Source: Clostridium gelidum
GTDB taxonomy: Bacteria > Bacillota > Clostridia > Clostridiales > Clostridiaceae
Assembly (NCBI RefSeq): GCF_019977655.1
Contig: NZ_AP024849.1
Span: forward strand, 2,823,001-2,887,000
Length of the DNA: 64,000 nt
Direction: 5' to 3'
In this document: positions 16,862 through 25,418 of the stretch, piece by piece
Layout: each line of letters starts with the position of its first letter
How positions within the stretch are numbered: the first letter of the stretch is position 1
Position numbers and translations under genes: made by a program
Notes under the pieces: model-generated
What the model was told of the DNA's origin: nothing
The model's database searches: none
What the model saw: only the letters and a program-made list of their open reading frames with translations

Positions 16862-18067
16862 ATGCTCAATATAGAACTAGAGAAAGCTGTAGAGCTAATG
16901 GTAAAAAGCATAGAAGAGATTAAAGAAACAGAAGAAATTGAATTAATTGAAGCATGTGGAAGGATAAGTGCTGAAGATATTTATGCACCTATGAACAATC
17001 CTCCTTTTGATAGGTCGCCCCTTGATGGATATGCACTTATTGCAGAAGATACTAAGGGTGCAAGCAGGAAAAATATAAAGAAGCTTACTGTTGTAGAATG
17101 TATATTTGCAGGTGGGTATAGTGAAAGAGTACTCAAGAAGGGTGAAGCAGTTAGGATTATGACAGGTGCAAAAATTCCTAAAGGTGCAAACTGTGTTATA
17201 AGGCAGGAAAATACAAATTACGGTGAGGATGAAGTTGAAATATATGAAGAACTCCGCGAATATAGTAATTATTGTTTTGCTGGTGAAGATATAAAGAAGG
17301 AAGATGTATTAATAAAGAAGGGGCAGCTGCTTACATATGTCCATCAAGGAATGCTATCAAGTATGGGGATTTTAAAGGTTAAAGTTAAAGGGACACCAAG
17401 GATTGGGTTAATTGTTACTGGTGATGAAGTTGAAATTCCAGGACAGCAATTAAAAATGGGAAAAATTTATGACAGTAATCTGCATTTATTATATTCTAGA
17501 TTAAAGGAATTTGGATTAAAACCGATTATTGCAGAAATCATTGGAGATAGTGCAGAAAGGATAGGAGAAAGAATAAGTGAAATTATTCAAGATGTAGATT
17601 TAATAATAACTACAGGTGGAGTTTCTGTAGGTCAAAAGGATATTTTACATAATGTACTTGAATTATTAAATGCAAACAGAATCTTTTGGAAGGTCAATTT
17701 AAAGCCTGGAACTCCAGCAATGTATTCTTTGTACAAAAATAAACCCATATTATCTTTATCAGGAAATCCATTTGCAGCCCTTACGACCTTTGAACTTTTA
17801 GGAAGGCCAGTTTTAGCTAAACTAAGTGGCAATAAAAATTTACAACCTAAGCAGGTTAATGGAATTATGGAGGATGAATTTAATAAACCAAGTATGAGAA
17901 GACGATTCATACGTGCTTATTTTGATAATGGAAAAGTTAGATTTCTTGAAAGTAAACATTCATCAGGAATGCTTGCATCTATGGCTGGTTGTAATTGTTT
18001 GATAGATGTTCACAAAGGGACAAAAAAATTGAGTAAAGGCGATAATATAAATATTGTTCTAATATAA
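16862..18067 (+). CDS. moeA: Molybdopterin molybdenumtransferase MoeA
   Basis: Inserts molybdate into adenylylated molybdopterin. The 401-residue protein has the full MoeA layout. The N-terminal NNPPFDRSPLDGYAL and MTGAKIPKGANCVIRQE segments are followed by the MoCF domain with IVTGDEV, SNLHLLYSRL, TTGGVSVGQKD and KPGTPAMYS, and then a C-terminal beta domain. It starts four bases after the previous stop and is probably translationally coupled. Its likely controller is the Moco riboswitch candidate. Confidence 0.92.
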   Translation: MLNIELEKAVELMVKSIEEIKETEEIELIEACGRISAEDIYAPMNNPPFDRSPLDGYALIAEDTKGASRKNIKKLTVVECIFAGGYSERVLKKGEAVRIMTGAKIPKGANCVIRQENTNYGEDEVEIYEELREYSNYCFAGEDIKKEDVLIKKGQLLTYVHQGMLSSMGILKVKVKGTPRIGLIVTGDEVEIPGQQLKMGKIYDSNLHLLYSRLKEFGLKPIIAEIIGDSAERIGERISEIIQDVDLIITTGGVSVGQKDILHNVLELLNANRIFWKVNLKPGTPAMYSLYKNKPILSLSGNPFAALTTFELLGRPVLAKLSGNKNLQPKQVNGIMEDEFNKPSMRRRFIRAYFDNGKVRFLESKHSSGMLASMAGCNCLIDVHKGTKKLSKGDNINIVLI

Positions 18068-18092
18068 CAGATATCAACGTGAGGTGTATTAA

Positions 18093-18590
18093 ATGAAAAA
18101 TAAGGAGAAGCCTATTTTAATTGCAATAAGCGGCATTAAAAATTCAGGAAAGACAACTCTTATAACAAGATTAATACCAAGATTAACAAACTTAGGATAT
18201 AAGGTGGCGACAATTAAGCATGATGGACATGATTTTGAAGGAGATGTAAAAGGCACTGATTCTTATAGGCACAAAGAAGCAGGCGCCTATGGAACTGCAG
18301 TATTTTCAAACTCAAAATTTATGATAATTAAAGAGCAGAATAACATTTCTGAAAAAGAACTAATTGAAAATTTTAAAGAAGCAGATATTATCTTGTTAGA
18401 AGGTTTTAAATATTCCAATTATCCAAAGATTGAGGTTGTAAGAAAAGAAATATCTAATAATTATATTAGCAGAAAAGAAACCTTAATTGCTATTGCAACT
18501 GACTTAGATTATGGGTTTGAGGGAGTAAAGACTGTTAATGTAAATGATATTGAAGAAATTTTAGAAGCATTCCTAAACTATTTACGTTAA
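18093..18590 (+). CDS. mobB: Molybdopterin-guanine dinucleotide biosynthesis protein B
   Basis: A P-loop GTPase-like partner of MobA in MGD assembly. The Walker A motif IKNSGKTTLITRLIPRL is at about residues 13-28, followed by IKHDGHDFEGDVKGTDSYRHKEAGA, the family's conserved switch region (quoted here in part), and LLEGFKYS. At 165 residues it has normal length. It is 25 bases after moeA in the same orientation. Confidence 0.88.
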   Translation: MKNKEKPILIAISGIKNSGKTTLITRLIPRLTNLGYKVATIKHDGHDFEGDVKGTDSYRHKEAGAYGTAVFSNSKFMIIKEQNNISEKELIENFKEADIILLEGFKYSNYPKIEVVRKEISNNYISRKETLIAIATDLDYGFEGVKTVNVNDIEEILEAFLNYLR

Positions 18591-18603
18591 TAATTGTTAA
18601 TAA

Positions 18604-18774
18604 TATAATGAAGGTCAAGATCTTAGATCATTAATAAGAAGTGGAAAAAGTGATGAAGAAATTATTGAAGTCATTAAAAATACAATATACAATAAGCCAA
18701 AAGAAAATAGATTTTTAGATGATAATCATAGTGATAATTTCGAGAAAAATATAATGTCACAAATAGGTGGCTAG
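18604..18774 (+). pseudogene. moaA: C-terminal remnant of moaA
   Basis: The frame between stops reads EGQDLRSLIRSGKSDEEII, IYNKPKENRF and ends MSQIGG. The intact MoaA at 49303-50262 has the corresponding C-terminus (EEIDLREYLNNEEL, IFNKPLEHHL, MMYQIGG). Only about 56 codons remain and the radical-SAM core is gone, so this is a dead fragment. It sits just before the MOSC gene, matching the moaA-moaC-MOSC order at 49303-51178 with moaC lost. Confidence 0.7.
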
Positions 18775-18811
18775 GAACAAGCTTAGTATATAAAATTAGG
18801 AGGAAATAAAA

Positions 18812-19243
18812 ATGGGAAAGATTATTGCTATATGCATAAGTGAAAGAAGAGGAACGGAAAAGAAAAATATAGGAGAATGTAATGTTATTGAAGGCTTTGG
18901 ACTAGAAAATGATGCTCATGGTGGAAATTGGCATAGGCAGGTAAGTTTATTATCTTATAATAGAGTGCTTGAATTTAATGCTAAGGGTGGAGCCGTAGAG
19001 GATGGAGCCTTTGGAGAAAATATATTAGTTGAAGGTATTGATTTTAAAACATTACCTATTGGTACATTATTTAAATGTAATGATGTTATTTTAGAGCTTA
19101 CTCAAGTAGGCAAAGAGTGCCATGCTCATTGTGAAATTTACAAGAGAGTTGGAGATTGTATTATGCCTAGAGAAGGTGTTTTTGCAAAGGTTATCCATGG
19201 TGGAAAAATCAAAGTGGGAGATGAGTTAATATGTTCAAAGTAG
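18812..19243 (+). CDS. MOSC-domain protein (1)
   Basis: A 143-residue stand-alone MOSC domain, the fold found at the C-terminus of Moco sulfurases. It has the DAHGGNWHRQVSLLS motif and a putative cofactor- or sulfur-binding cysteine region, VGKECHAHCEIY. It may carry sulfur or bind molybdopterin. The family's exact function in anaerobes is unsettled. The start follows AGGAGG. A paralog closes the second molybdenum cluster at 50747. Confidence 0.82.
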   Translation: MGKIIAICISERRGTEKKNIGECNVIEGFGLENDAHGGNWHRQVSLLSYNRVLEFNAKGGAVEDGAFGENILVEGIDFKTLPIGTLFKCNDVILELTQVGKECHAHCEIYKRVGDCIMPREGVFAKVIHGGKIKVGDELICSK

Positions 19244-19363
19244 CAATAATAACTTCATAATACATTTTATTCCAATAGCCATGTATATTTAGGTATTGAT
19301 TGCAATTTTAGAATTGACTATAAAGGATTAATCACAACTTATATAGGTTACAGATTTAAAAAG

Positions 19364-19398
19364 AATCTAATTGATGATGCCATATTATCAATTAGATT
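19364..19398 (+). terminator. Terminator of the nitrate/molybdenum cluster
   Basis: AATCTAATTGAT (19364-19375) pairs perfectly with ATCAATTAGATT (19387-19398), followed by TTTTTG. It lies 120 bases after the MOSC gene. The rest of 19244-19800 shows no gene I can support. Confidence 0.8.
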
Positions 19399-19677
19399 TT
19401 TTTGTATTAACTAATTATATATATGCGAATAAAAAATAAATCAGAATAGCAAATTAGAATTTTGAATTAGTAACGTATGTTACATAAATAAAGAAAAGAA
19501 TATAGTAAACTCTAAATAGTCAAGAAGAAGAAATAGCAACAAGAAGTTATTAATTTTTTATATAAAATAAAAGAACAAGGACCTGATTTATGGAGAATAG
19601 GAATTACAAAGAAATAAAAAATATCTTCTATAAATATAAAATTTGTGTTATTGTAAAATTAAACTTTAGGAATAATG

Positions 19678-19721
19678 AAAGGGATATTTGATTCGGAATA
19701 TTAGGAATCAAATATCCCTTT
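19678..19721. terminator. 17-bp perfect hairpin in a gene-free stretch
   Basis: AAAGGGATATTTGATTC (19678-19694) is the exact complement of GAATCAAATATCCCTTT (19705-19721). It lies in a 557-base stretch without a clear gene, 80 bases before a small ORF. It may end an unrecognised small RNA or serve either strand. Confidence 0.55.
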
Positions 19722-19800
19722 ATGCAATAAACTTTTTTAGGTATCAAATGTTACGGAAATTAATAATTTTAAGTATTATAATGTTAATAAATAGGTTAAT

Positions 19801-20001
19801 ATGCAGGGAGATGATTTTTTGGGATTTAAAATAATAAAAAGAAATATGAATATTTGGATGAAAAAAATTACACATGATATTAATCTAGATAGTAATAAAA
19901 ATAATATGCATTGTCATAACTTTGCCACTCGCTGTTGTTTAACTTGCAATAGATGTTGGGATAAAAAATATCAAAATCAAAGTGATGAAAAATCCAAATA
20001 A
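19801..20001 (+). CDS. Small cysteine-rich protein, unknown
   Basis: A possible 66-residue product with a dense motif, HCHNFATRCCLTCNRCW, near the C-terminus, which could bind a metal or Fe-S centre. The N-terminus is uncertain: ATG 19801 lacks a good ribosome site, and TTG 19819 after GGGAG or ATG 19849 are alternatives. It lies 50 bases upstream of a Crp-family regulator that itself starts with five cysteines. I do not recognise a family. Confidence 0.45.
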   Translation: MQGDDFLGFKIIKRNMNIWMKKITHDINLDSNKNNMHCHNFATRCCLTCNRCWDKKYQNQSDEKSK

Positions 20002-20051
20002 TTTAGAATGGTGAATATAACACATATTCATTAATAAAGGAAGATGATATT

Positions 20052-20765
20052 ATGAATAATCATTGTAGCAACTGTTGTAATAATTGTAGAGGCGGACTTT
20101 GTGCAAGTAAGATACCAATATTTGAAAATTTAAATAATGAAGAATTATTAGAGATTGTAAATACTATTAATCATAAAGAATATATTAAAGGTGATGTTAT
20201 TTTTACTGAGGGAAATGTAGCAAATACACTTTATTTTATAAATGAAGGAAAGATAAAATTATATAAGTATACTAAAGATGGTAAGGAACAGATATTGCAT
20301 GTTCTTTCAGAAGGAGAATTTTTTGGGGAATTAGAATTAATAAAAGTTTCTAAGTATGGATTTAATTCAAAAGCAATAGTAAATTGTAAAATATGCACTC
20401 TTACTAAAGATGAGATGAAAGATATAATTATGAAAAAGCCAGAGATTGGAATAAAAGTATTGGAAACAGTAGGAGAGAGATTATCAAAGGTAGAAAACCT
20501 TGTGCAGAATCTTGCAACTAATGATGTAGATTCAAGAATGGCTTATTTATTAACTGATTTAATGGAGAAGTACGGAGAAATTACGGAAGATAATATATCT
20601 ATAAAATTACCACTATCAAGAGAAGAGATGGCGAGTTTCATTGGAGTAACGAGGGAAACTATAAGTAGAAAATTAAAGAAATTTGAAGATGAGAAATTAA
20701 TAAAAATAGTGGGAACAAAGACTATTGTAATTATAGATGAAGAAGGCTTAAAAGATTATATTTAA
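20052..20765 (+). CDS. Crp/Fnr-family regulator with Cys-rich N-terminus
   Basis: A 237-residue regulator whose first 17 residues hold five cysteines (CSNCCNNCRGGLC), suggesting an Fe-S or redox sensor like FNR. A cyclic-nucleotide-binding-like domain (GDVIFTEGNVANTLYFINEG, EGEFFGELEL) and a winged helix (SREEMASFIGVTRETISRKL) follow. The ligand and targets are unknown. The start follows AAAGGAAG. A hairpin terminator is directly downstream. Confidence 0.86.
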   Translation: MNNHCSNCCNNCRGGLCASKIPIFENLNNEELLEIVNTINHKEYIKGDVIFTEGNVANTLYFINEGKIKLYKYTKDGKEQILHVLSEGEFFGELELIKVSKYGFNSKAIVNCKICTLTKDEMKDIIMKKPEIGIKVLETVGERLSKVENLVQNLATNDVDSRMAYLLTDLMEKYGEITEDNISIKLPLSREEMASFIGVTRETISRKLKKFEDEKLIKIVGTKTIVIIDEEGLKDYI

Positions 20766-20769
20766 GACA

Positions 20770-20810
20770 AAAGCTTGTTATTACTATTTTGTAATGATGA
20801 GCTTTATTTT
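20770..20810 (+). terminator. Terminator of the Cys-rich Crp regulator
   Basis: AAAGCTTGTTATTAC (20770-20784) pairs with GTAATGATGAGCTTT (20791-20805) using three wobble pairs, followed by ATTTTTTT. It starts five bases after the regulator's stop. Confidence 0.75.
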
Positions 20811-20813
20811 TTT

Positions 20814-21028
20814 CAGCATCTGGAGATGAATTCGTTTATGTGTCAGAATGTAAATTTACTGTAAGTAATGAAATTTCAAAGCTCATTTCAAATTTTGATT
20901 TTTCAAATGCTGAGACAATAGAAGCATCAACAAAGGATTCCATCGAAAGTTTAAAACAAGAAATCTTAAATAACCCAGAAAATGCACAAGAAAAATTAGA
21001 AGAGCTAATTAAAAAGTTGAGTAAATAA
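20814..21028 (+). pseudogene. Chimeric fragment: cupin piece plus unknown tail
   Basis: Bases 20814-20860 match 22299-22345, inside the cupin gene, with about five differences over 47 bases, and in the same reading frame (SGDEFVYVSE versus PGDAFVYVSE). The frame continues into a charged helical tail ending EKLEELIKKLSK. The only start is GTG 20840, inside the cupin-like part and without a ribosome site. It begins right after a terminator, so it is most likely a recombined remnant rather than a working gene. Confidence 0.5.
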
Positions 21029-21066
21029 TAATTTATCCTATCTTTTTTAGATAGGATAAATTATTA
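21026..21066. terminator. 18-bp perfect hairpin overlapping a stop codon
   Basis: TAATAATTTATCCTATCT (21026-21043) is the exact complement of AGATAGGATAAATTATTA (21049-21066). It overlaps the TAA of the preceding fragment. Both tails are AT-rich, so it could work on either strand. Confidence 0.65.
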
Positions 21067-21071
21067 AAGTC

Positions 21072-21091
21072 ACTATCCAATGTTGGATAGT
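21072..21091. promoter_or_regulatory. 20-base palindrome ACTATCCAA-TG-TTGGATAGT
   Basis: A perfect 9+9 palindrome with a two-base centre, six bases after the 18-bp hairpin. It could be a protein-binding operator for the gene at 21293 or part of a compound RNA structure. No regulator is assigned. Confidence 0.4.
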
Positions 21092-21292
21092 AGTATAGGA
21101 GTTATAAAAATGAAAATAGTTATATTAATTAAAATTAAAATAAAAAAATTGTAGTATTTTAATAGAAAAAAATTATGAATTATCCTGTGATTTTATTTAT
21201 TAATGCATATATATTAATTAGGAGACATAATTAAAACAACATATTTGATATTAGTATACAAGCAAAAATAAAATTTAAGGGGAATGATAATA

Positions 21293-22039
21293 ATGAGAGA
21301 AAGAAAATATGTAAAATTCAGAGTAGATATGCATGAAGATACTAAATTTAAAATAATAGATATGAAGCCAGAAAGAGATGTTATTCATTATGTATGGAAT
21401 AGAATTGTAATGTTAGCAGGAAAGGTCAATTTATACGGGGATTTATATCTTTCAAAAAACATTCCATATACAATTGAGACTTTAGCAATAGAGTTTAATA
21501 GGGATATCGCTCAAATCAAATTATCATTAGATGTATTTATGGAATTAGAAATGATTGAAATTGCTGAAGATAAGATTTATAGAGTGAAAAATTTTGCTAA
21601 GCATCAAAATATTAAGGTTAAGGAAAAAGATATATCTGAGAATAAAAATGATAATGTAAAGAGCATAGAAGTTCAGCCAAATGACAATTCAAAAGTTGTA
21701 ACAAATGAGGATAAAGATAAAGAATCAGCTAATAAAATAAGTGAAAATGGAGCAGAAAATTTAGTAGATGTTAATAGAGAGAATTTAGAAATTACTAATG
21801 GAGATATTAGCAAAGTTAATGATAGTATGAACGATAAAAATAGCAGTGATAAATTACAAGATAAAGAGCCTATAATACTGCAAAATAAGAAGAACAATAA
21901 AAATAAGAAAAGAGGTAAAGCATCAGATATTAATTCCATAGATGAAGAAATTATAGACAATTCAATTTGCTGTTTTACTGATGGAGTCATGCCATTAGGA
22001 GATGGTGAAAGTACTATTATGGAATGGTCTTTTGGGTAA
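21293..22039 (+). CDS. Replisome-organiser N-terminal domain protein
   Basis: A 248-residue protein. The first 115 residues (KYVKFRVDMHEDTKFKII, IHYVWNRIVMLAGKVN, LAIEFNRDI) resemble the N-terminal DNA-binding domain of phage replisome organisers and DnaD-like proteins. The middle (about 115-215) is Asn/Lys/Glu-rich low complexity. The C-terminus (CCFTDGVMPLGDGESTIMEW) is unfamiliar. The usual DnaD-like C-terminal domain is not seen. ATG 21293 lies nine bases after AAGGGG; ATG 21284 is too close. No other phage genes are adjacent, so it is either a domesticated remnant or a regulator. Confidence 0.6.
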   Translation: MRERKYVKFRVDMHEDTKFKIIDMKPERDVIHYVWNRIVMLAGKVNLYGDLYLSKNIPYTIETLAIEFNRDIAQIKLSLDVFMELEMIEIAEDKIYRVKNFAKHQNIKVKEKDISENKNDNVKSIEVQPNDNSKVVTNEDKDKESANKISENGAENLVDVNRENLEITNGDISKVNDSMNDKNSSDKLQDKEPIILQNKKNNKNKKRGKASDINSIDEEIIDNSICCFTDGVMPLGDGESTIMEWSFG

Positions 22040-22129
22040 AGAATTTGTTGTTGGATTTTAATAGATAAAGTATCTTTTGTATTTCAAAATACAAGGCTTA
22101 TAAAAGCAAGTATTTTAGAGAATATTATA

Positions 22130-22474
22130 ATGGCAAAACCAAAAACAACTGTAGAAGAAATATTTGTAAAGGTATTAGCACTTAAAGAAGATGTGAATTA
22201 TGCAGTGGGACAAGTAGTTAGCAAGATATTAGTCCAAACACAAAATGTAATCATAACTTTATTTTCATTTGACAAGGCAGAGGAAATAAGTGCACATTCA
22301 GCACCTGGAGATGCATTCGTTTATGTGTCAGAAAGTGAAGTTACTATAACAATTGGAGATAATGACCCTGTAATTGTTATAGAAGGAAACTTTATAGTAA
22401 TGATCGCTAACATTACTCATGGATTAGTGGCAACTGAAAAATTTAAAATGTTATTAGTTGTGGTGAAGGGTTAG
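22130..22474 (+). CDS. Cupin-domain protein
   Basis: A 114-residue single-domain beta-barrel protein. SAPGDAFVYVSESEVTITIGD and a later ANITHGLVATEKFKMLLVVV form the two halves of a small cupin. The usual histidine-rich metal motif is weak (HSAPGD, then one His in THGL), so metal binding is uncertain. No strong ribosome site precedes ATG 22130. A 47-base piece of this gene is duplicated at 20814-20860. Function unknown. Confidence 0.7.
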   Translation: MAKPKTTVEEIFVKVLALKEDVNYAVGQVVSKILVQTQNVIITLFSFDKAEEISAHSAPGDAFVYVSESEVTITIGDNDPVIVIEGNFIVMIANITHGLVATEKFKMLLVVVKG

Positions 22475-22777
22475 TAAAATATATTATTTTATGATTTAGA
22501 TATTTATTAACTTAAGTTAAAAAACATAAAGTAGATGAAATATTTTGAGAAAATAATGGAAAATTAGGTGGCAAAATAAAGAATAATATGTAAAATTGTG
22601 GTATAATAAGGATGCGCTATTTCTGAATGAAGAGATGGTGTATGCTTATTTTATTTTTGAATGGGAATGAAATAGTGATGTTTTTATATAGATATAATGT
22701 CAAAAATGGGAAGTTAATAAATCTAGAAAAAAATTATATAGAATATTATGCAATTAGTATGAAAGGATTAAAAGTAT
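22475..22777 (+). other. Spacer with possible tiny ORF
   Basis: TATAAT at 22602-22607 could be a -10 element. ATG 22627 opens a 54-codon frame ending at 22791, overlapping the next gene by 14 bases (containing FLYRYNVKNGKLINLEKNY). It lacks a good ribosome site, so I do not call it as a gene. Confidence 0.2.
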
Positions 22778-23083
22778 ATGAAGATAATTAAAAGCAAGAG
22801 TCAAATAATAATAACTAGTATTATAATAATTATGTTGATTTCATCAATTATGATTTTCAATTACACAAAAGAAATTACAAGTAATGAGATAAGTTATTCT
22901 GAATTTATAAATTTATTAAATCAAAATCAGATTGAAAGAGTAGTTATAGAAAATGATACTTTAAAAATAACACCGAAGAAAAATAATACACAATATGATG
23001 GTAAAATTTTATATACAGCTAATATAAATGATGGAAACTTAGTACAGCGGCTTGAGGAATCAAAGATAAATTATAATTTGTAG
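22778..23083 (+). CDS. Stand-alone FtsH extracellular-domain protein
   Basis: A 101-residue protein with one N-terminal membrane helix (about residues 9-28) and a soluble part, EISYSEFINLLNQNQIERVVIEND...LVQRLEESKINY. This follows the FtsH N-terminal periplasmic (FtsH_ext) pattern. The AAA ATPase and protease domains are absent, and the next gene begins ten bases later. It could be a truncated FtsH or a small membrane protein that interacts with FtsH. The start follows GAAAGGATTAAAAG. Confidence 0.65.
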   Translation: MKIIKSKSQIIITSIIIIMLISSIMIFNYTKEITSNEISYSEFINLLNQNQIERVVIENDTLKITPKKNNTQYDGKILYTANINDGNLVQRLEESKINYNL

Positions 23084-23093
23084 AGGTGATTTT

Positions 23094-23753
23094 ATGAATG
23101 CCGAATTGTCAGATTTAAATAAAAAAATGCATATACAGCTAAAGAAAAAGGATACTTTTTATGCAGGAATTAACACGTTATTAGAGTTAAGAAAAGAATT
23201 GATGAAACAAATAATAGGTTTTAAGGAAGTATTGAATAGAGAAGATTTTAATGCAATGCCTTTTATCAATGCGAAAGGATATCATAATAAAACAATTGCT
23301 TATTCTTTGTACCATATTTTTAGAATAGAAGACATAGTATCTAATTCTTTGATAAAAAAAAGAGAGCAAATATTTTTTAAAGATAACTATCGTGAAAGAA
23401 TGAAGTCATCTATTAGGACAACTGGTAATGAACTGGTCAAACAAGAAATTTCAATATTTTCATCAAAACTAAATTTGGATAAATTATATCAATATATTAG
23501 TGAAGTTGATATTTCGACAACACAATTATTAAAAGGACTTTCATATGAGGATTTAAAAATAAAAATGACTGAACAAGATAAAGAGTTGATTAAGTCATTG
23601 GATGTAGTTAGTAATGATGAAAGTGCTGTTTGGTTAATTGATTATTGGTGTAATAAAAATATTCAGGGCTTAATTCTAATGCCATTTTCGCGGCATTGGA
23701 TAATGCATACTCAAGCCAGTCTTCATATTAAAAATAAAATATATAAAAGCTGA
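23094..23753 (+). CDS. DinB-like four-helix protein
   Basis: A 219-residue protein resembling the DinB/DUF664 family of metal-dependent four-helix bundles, used in thiol transfer or of unknown role. Histidines sit at expected bundle positions: YHIFRIEDIVSNSL near residue 75 and PFSRHWIMHTQASLHIKNK near the C-terminus. The substrate is unknown. The start is eight bases after GAGGTG. It lies ten bases after the FtsH_ext gene and may be co-transcribed with it. Confidence 0.7.
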   Translation: MNAELSDLNKKMHIQLKKKDTFYAGINTLLELRKELMKQIIGFKEVLNREDFNAMPFINAKGYHNKTIAYSLYHIFRIEDIVSNSLIKKREQIFFKDNYRERMKSSIRTTGNELVKQEISIFSSKLNLDKLYQYISEVDISTTQLLKGLSYEDLKIKMTEQDKELIKSLDVVSNDESAVWLIDYWCNKNIQGLILMPFSRHWIMHTQASLHIKNKIYKS

Positions 23754-23798
23754 CAAATTATAATTCGAATATATGTATGTAAAAAGAAGGATGAGCGT

Positions 23799-24269
23799 GT
23801 GAAGAAAAAAGGATTACTAGAAAAAATAGCTCCATGTTCTTTGATGTGTCATACCTGTATTGCTTATGAAGATGGGGTGATTTCTCAAACAGCAAAACAA
23901 TTATCAAAATATACGGAAGGTATCTGTGAATTTTATGAAAAGCATTCTCCAAATGAGATTGAACGATTTAAAGTCTTTCAAGAAGAGTTGGCAAAGTATA
24001 GTGCAGGTAAGTGTTCGGGATGTCGCAACAAAGAACATCTTGGATGTAGTATAAAGGGATGCTTTATTCTTGATTGTACAAAAGAACGTGATATTGATTA
24101 TTGCGGTGAATGTGCTGAATTTCCTTGTGATAAAATGCAGAAAATTTTTGAAGAAGAAGTATATATGCAATGGCTTAAAGGCAATCGGGAAATTAAAAAT
24201 TGGGGAATAGAAGTTTTTTGGGAAAAAAATTGTGAAAGACCACATTATAAGGCATATAAAGAAAACTGA
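23799..24269 (+). CDS. DUF3795 cysteine-rich protein
   Basis: A 156-residue protein with the DUF3795 cysteine pattern: APCSLMCHTC at the N-terminus, CSGCRNKEHLGC, CFILDC, and CGECAEFPC. It is likely zinc- or Fe-S-binding, with no established biochemical role. The GTG start at 23799 follows AGAAGGA. It is the last of a short run of unrelated small genes (22778-24269). Confidence 0.78.
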   Translation: MKKKGLLEKIAPCSLMCHTCIAYEDGVISQTAKQLSKYTEGICEFYEKHSPNEIERFKVFQEELAKYSAGKCSGCRNKEHLGCSIKGCFILDCTKERDIDYCGECAEFPCDKMQKIFEEEVYMQWLKGNREIKNWGIEVFWEKNCERPHYKAYKEN

Positions 24270-24344
24270 ATAATACTATATCGATAAAATATGATATAAT
24301 TAGTTACAAGAGTAAATAACTGTTGTTATAGGAGGAATTATTTT

Positions 24345-25160
24345 ATGGACGTATTAACTACATTAAAATCAAATCTTGAATTATTTAAAAAACTAAATCC
24401 ATTAGATTGTGCAATAATTATAACTGATGATAAAGGAACTATTTTAGAATATGTTAAGGGTAAAACTTTTAACTTAAATATTGTTGTCAATTCTAAAGTT
24501 TCACAAGCAGGTTCTGTTGCTAAGTGCCTTAATACAGGTAAAGAATTTCACATAAGTTTACCAAGTGAAGTGTACGGAATTCCTATAAGAGCAATTGCAA
24601 TTCCTATTTTCGATAATAATAAATTAATAGGTGCTATATCAACATGTACCACTTTAATCGCACAAGAAACTTTACAAAATGTTTCGCAAAACATTGCATC
24701 AACAGCTGAAGAAATAACAGCAACAACTGAAGAAGTAGCATCTTCTGCAATGTCATTGTCGGAGAATTTAGAAAATTTAAAAGATAAAACTCAAGATGTC
24801 GTAAATGAAATAAAAGGTACAGAGAATATTTTGAGTTTTATTAATACTATAGCTTCAAACACTAATTTATTGGGACTTAATGCAGCCATAGAAGCAGCTA
24901 GGGCTGGTGAGCATGGGCTAGGTTTTGCTGTTGTGTCAAAAGAAATCCGTAAAATGGCAGATAATAGTGCAAATTCAGCTAAAGATATCAAGAAAATTTT
25001 AGCAAATATTCAAGAAAAATCAGCCAATATGCTAAAGCTTATTAATGAAACTTCGACTCTTGGAGAACATCAATCTATAGCAACTAAAGAAATAGCATCA
25101 GCAATTGAAGCATTGGCTTCTTCAGCTATGAATTTAGAGGAGATATCTAAAACTATTTAG
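24345..25160 (+). CDS. Soluble methyl-accepting chemotaxis-like protein
   Basis: A 271-residue protein. The N-terminal sensory domain (about residues 1-110) contains ITDDKGTILEYVKG and GIPIRAIAIPIFDNNKLIG, a PAS/GAF-like pattern. A short MCP signalling domain follows, with the hairpin-tip sequence NTNLLGLNAAIEAARAGEHG and neighbouring IRKMADNS. There is no membrane segment, so it signals from the cytoplasm to CheA/CheW. The C-terminal helix is short compared with full receptors. The start follows AGGAGG. Confidence 0.85.
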   Translation: MDVLTTLKSNLELFKKLNPLDCAIIITDDKGTILEYVKGKTFNLNIVVNSKVSQAGSVAKCLNTGKEFHISLPSEVYGIPIRAIAIPIFDNNKLIGAISTCTTLIAQETLQNVSQNIASTAEEITATTEEVASSAMSLSENLENLKDKTQDVVNEIKGTENILSFINTIASNTNLLGLNAAIEAARAGEHGLGFAVVSKEIRKMADNSANSAKDIKKILANIQEKSANMLKLINETSTLGEHQSIATKEIASAIEALASSAMNLEEISKTI

Positions 25161-25215
25161 TCATTAATTTGTGTAAACTCTAGTAATAAGAAATTATCAA
25201 TATAATAACAGCTTC

Positions 25216-25254
25216 AAATATCGCATTATTCAGTAATATGAATTTGCGATATTT
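25216..25254 (+). terminator. AAATATCGC hairpin terminator (1)
   Basis: AAATATCGC (25216-25224) pairs with GCGATATTT (25246-25254) and a T run follows. The same stem and loop sequence (AATATCGCATTATTCA) recurs at 27874, and the left arm alone at 2072. Confidence 0.7.
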
Positions 25255-25418
25255 TTTGCTATATAATACTAAAACAATATGTAGAGTTGATGGGATAAAT
25301 AAAACTTATTATTTGATAATTTAAAATTATTGTATTTACAAAATATGTTATGACTAACTGAAAGATAAATAGTAATTTACATTGGTACATAATTATAATG
25401 GTTCAAGTATAAGTTGTT

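Noticed and set aside
21293..22039. Start of an integrated prophage
   Set aside because: Only this one replisome-organiser-like gene is phage-like; no integrase, structural or lysis genes are near.
22627..22791. 54-codon ORF overlapping the FtsH_ext gene start
   Set aside because: No proper ribosome site, and overlaps a better gene in another frame.
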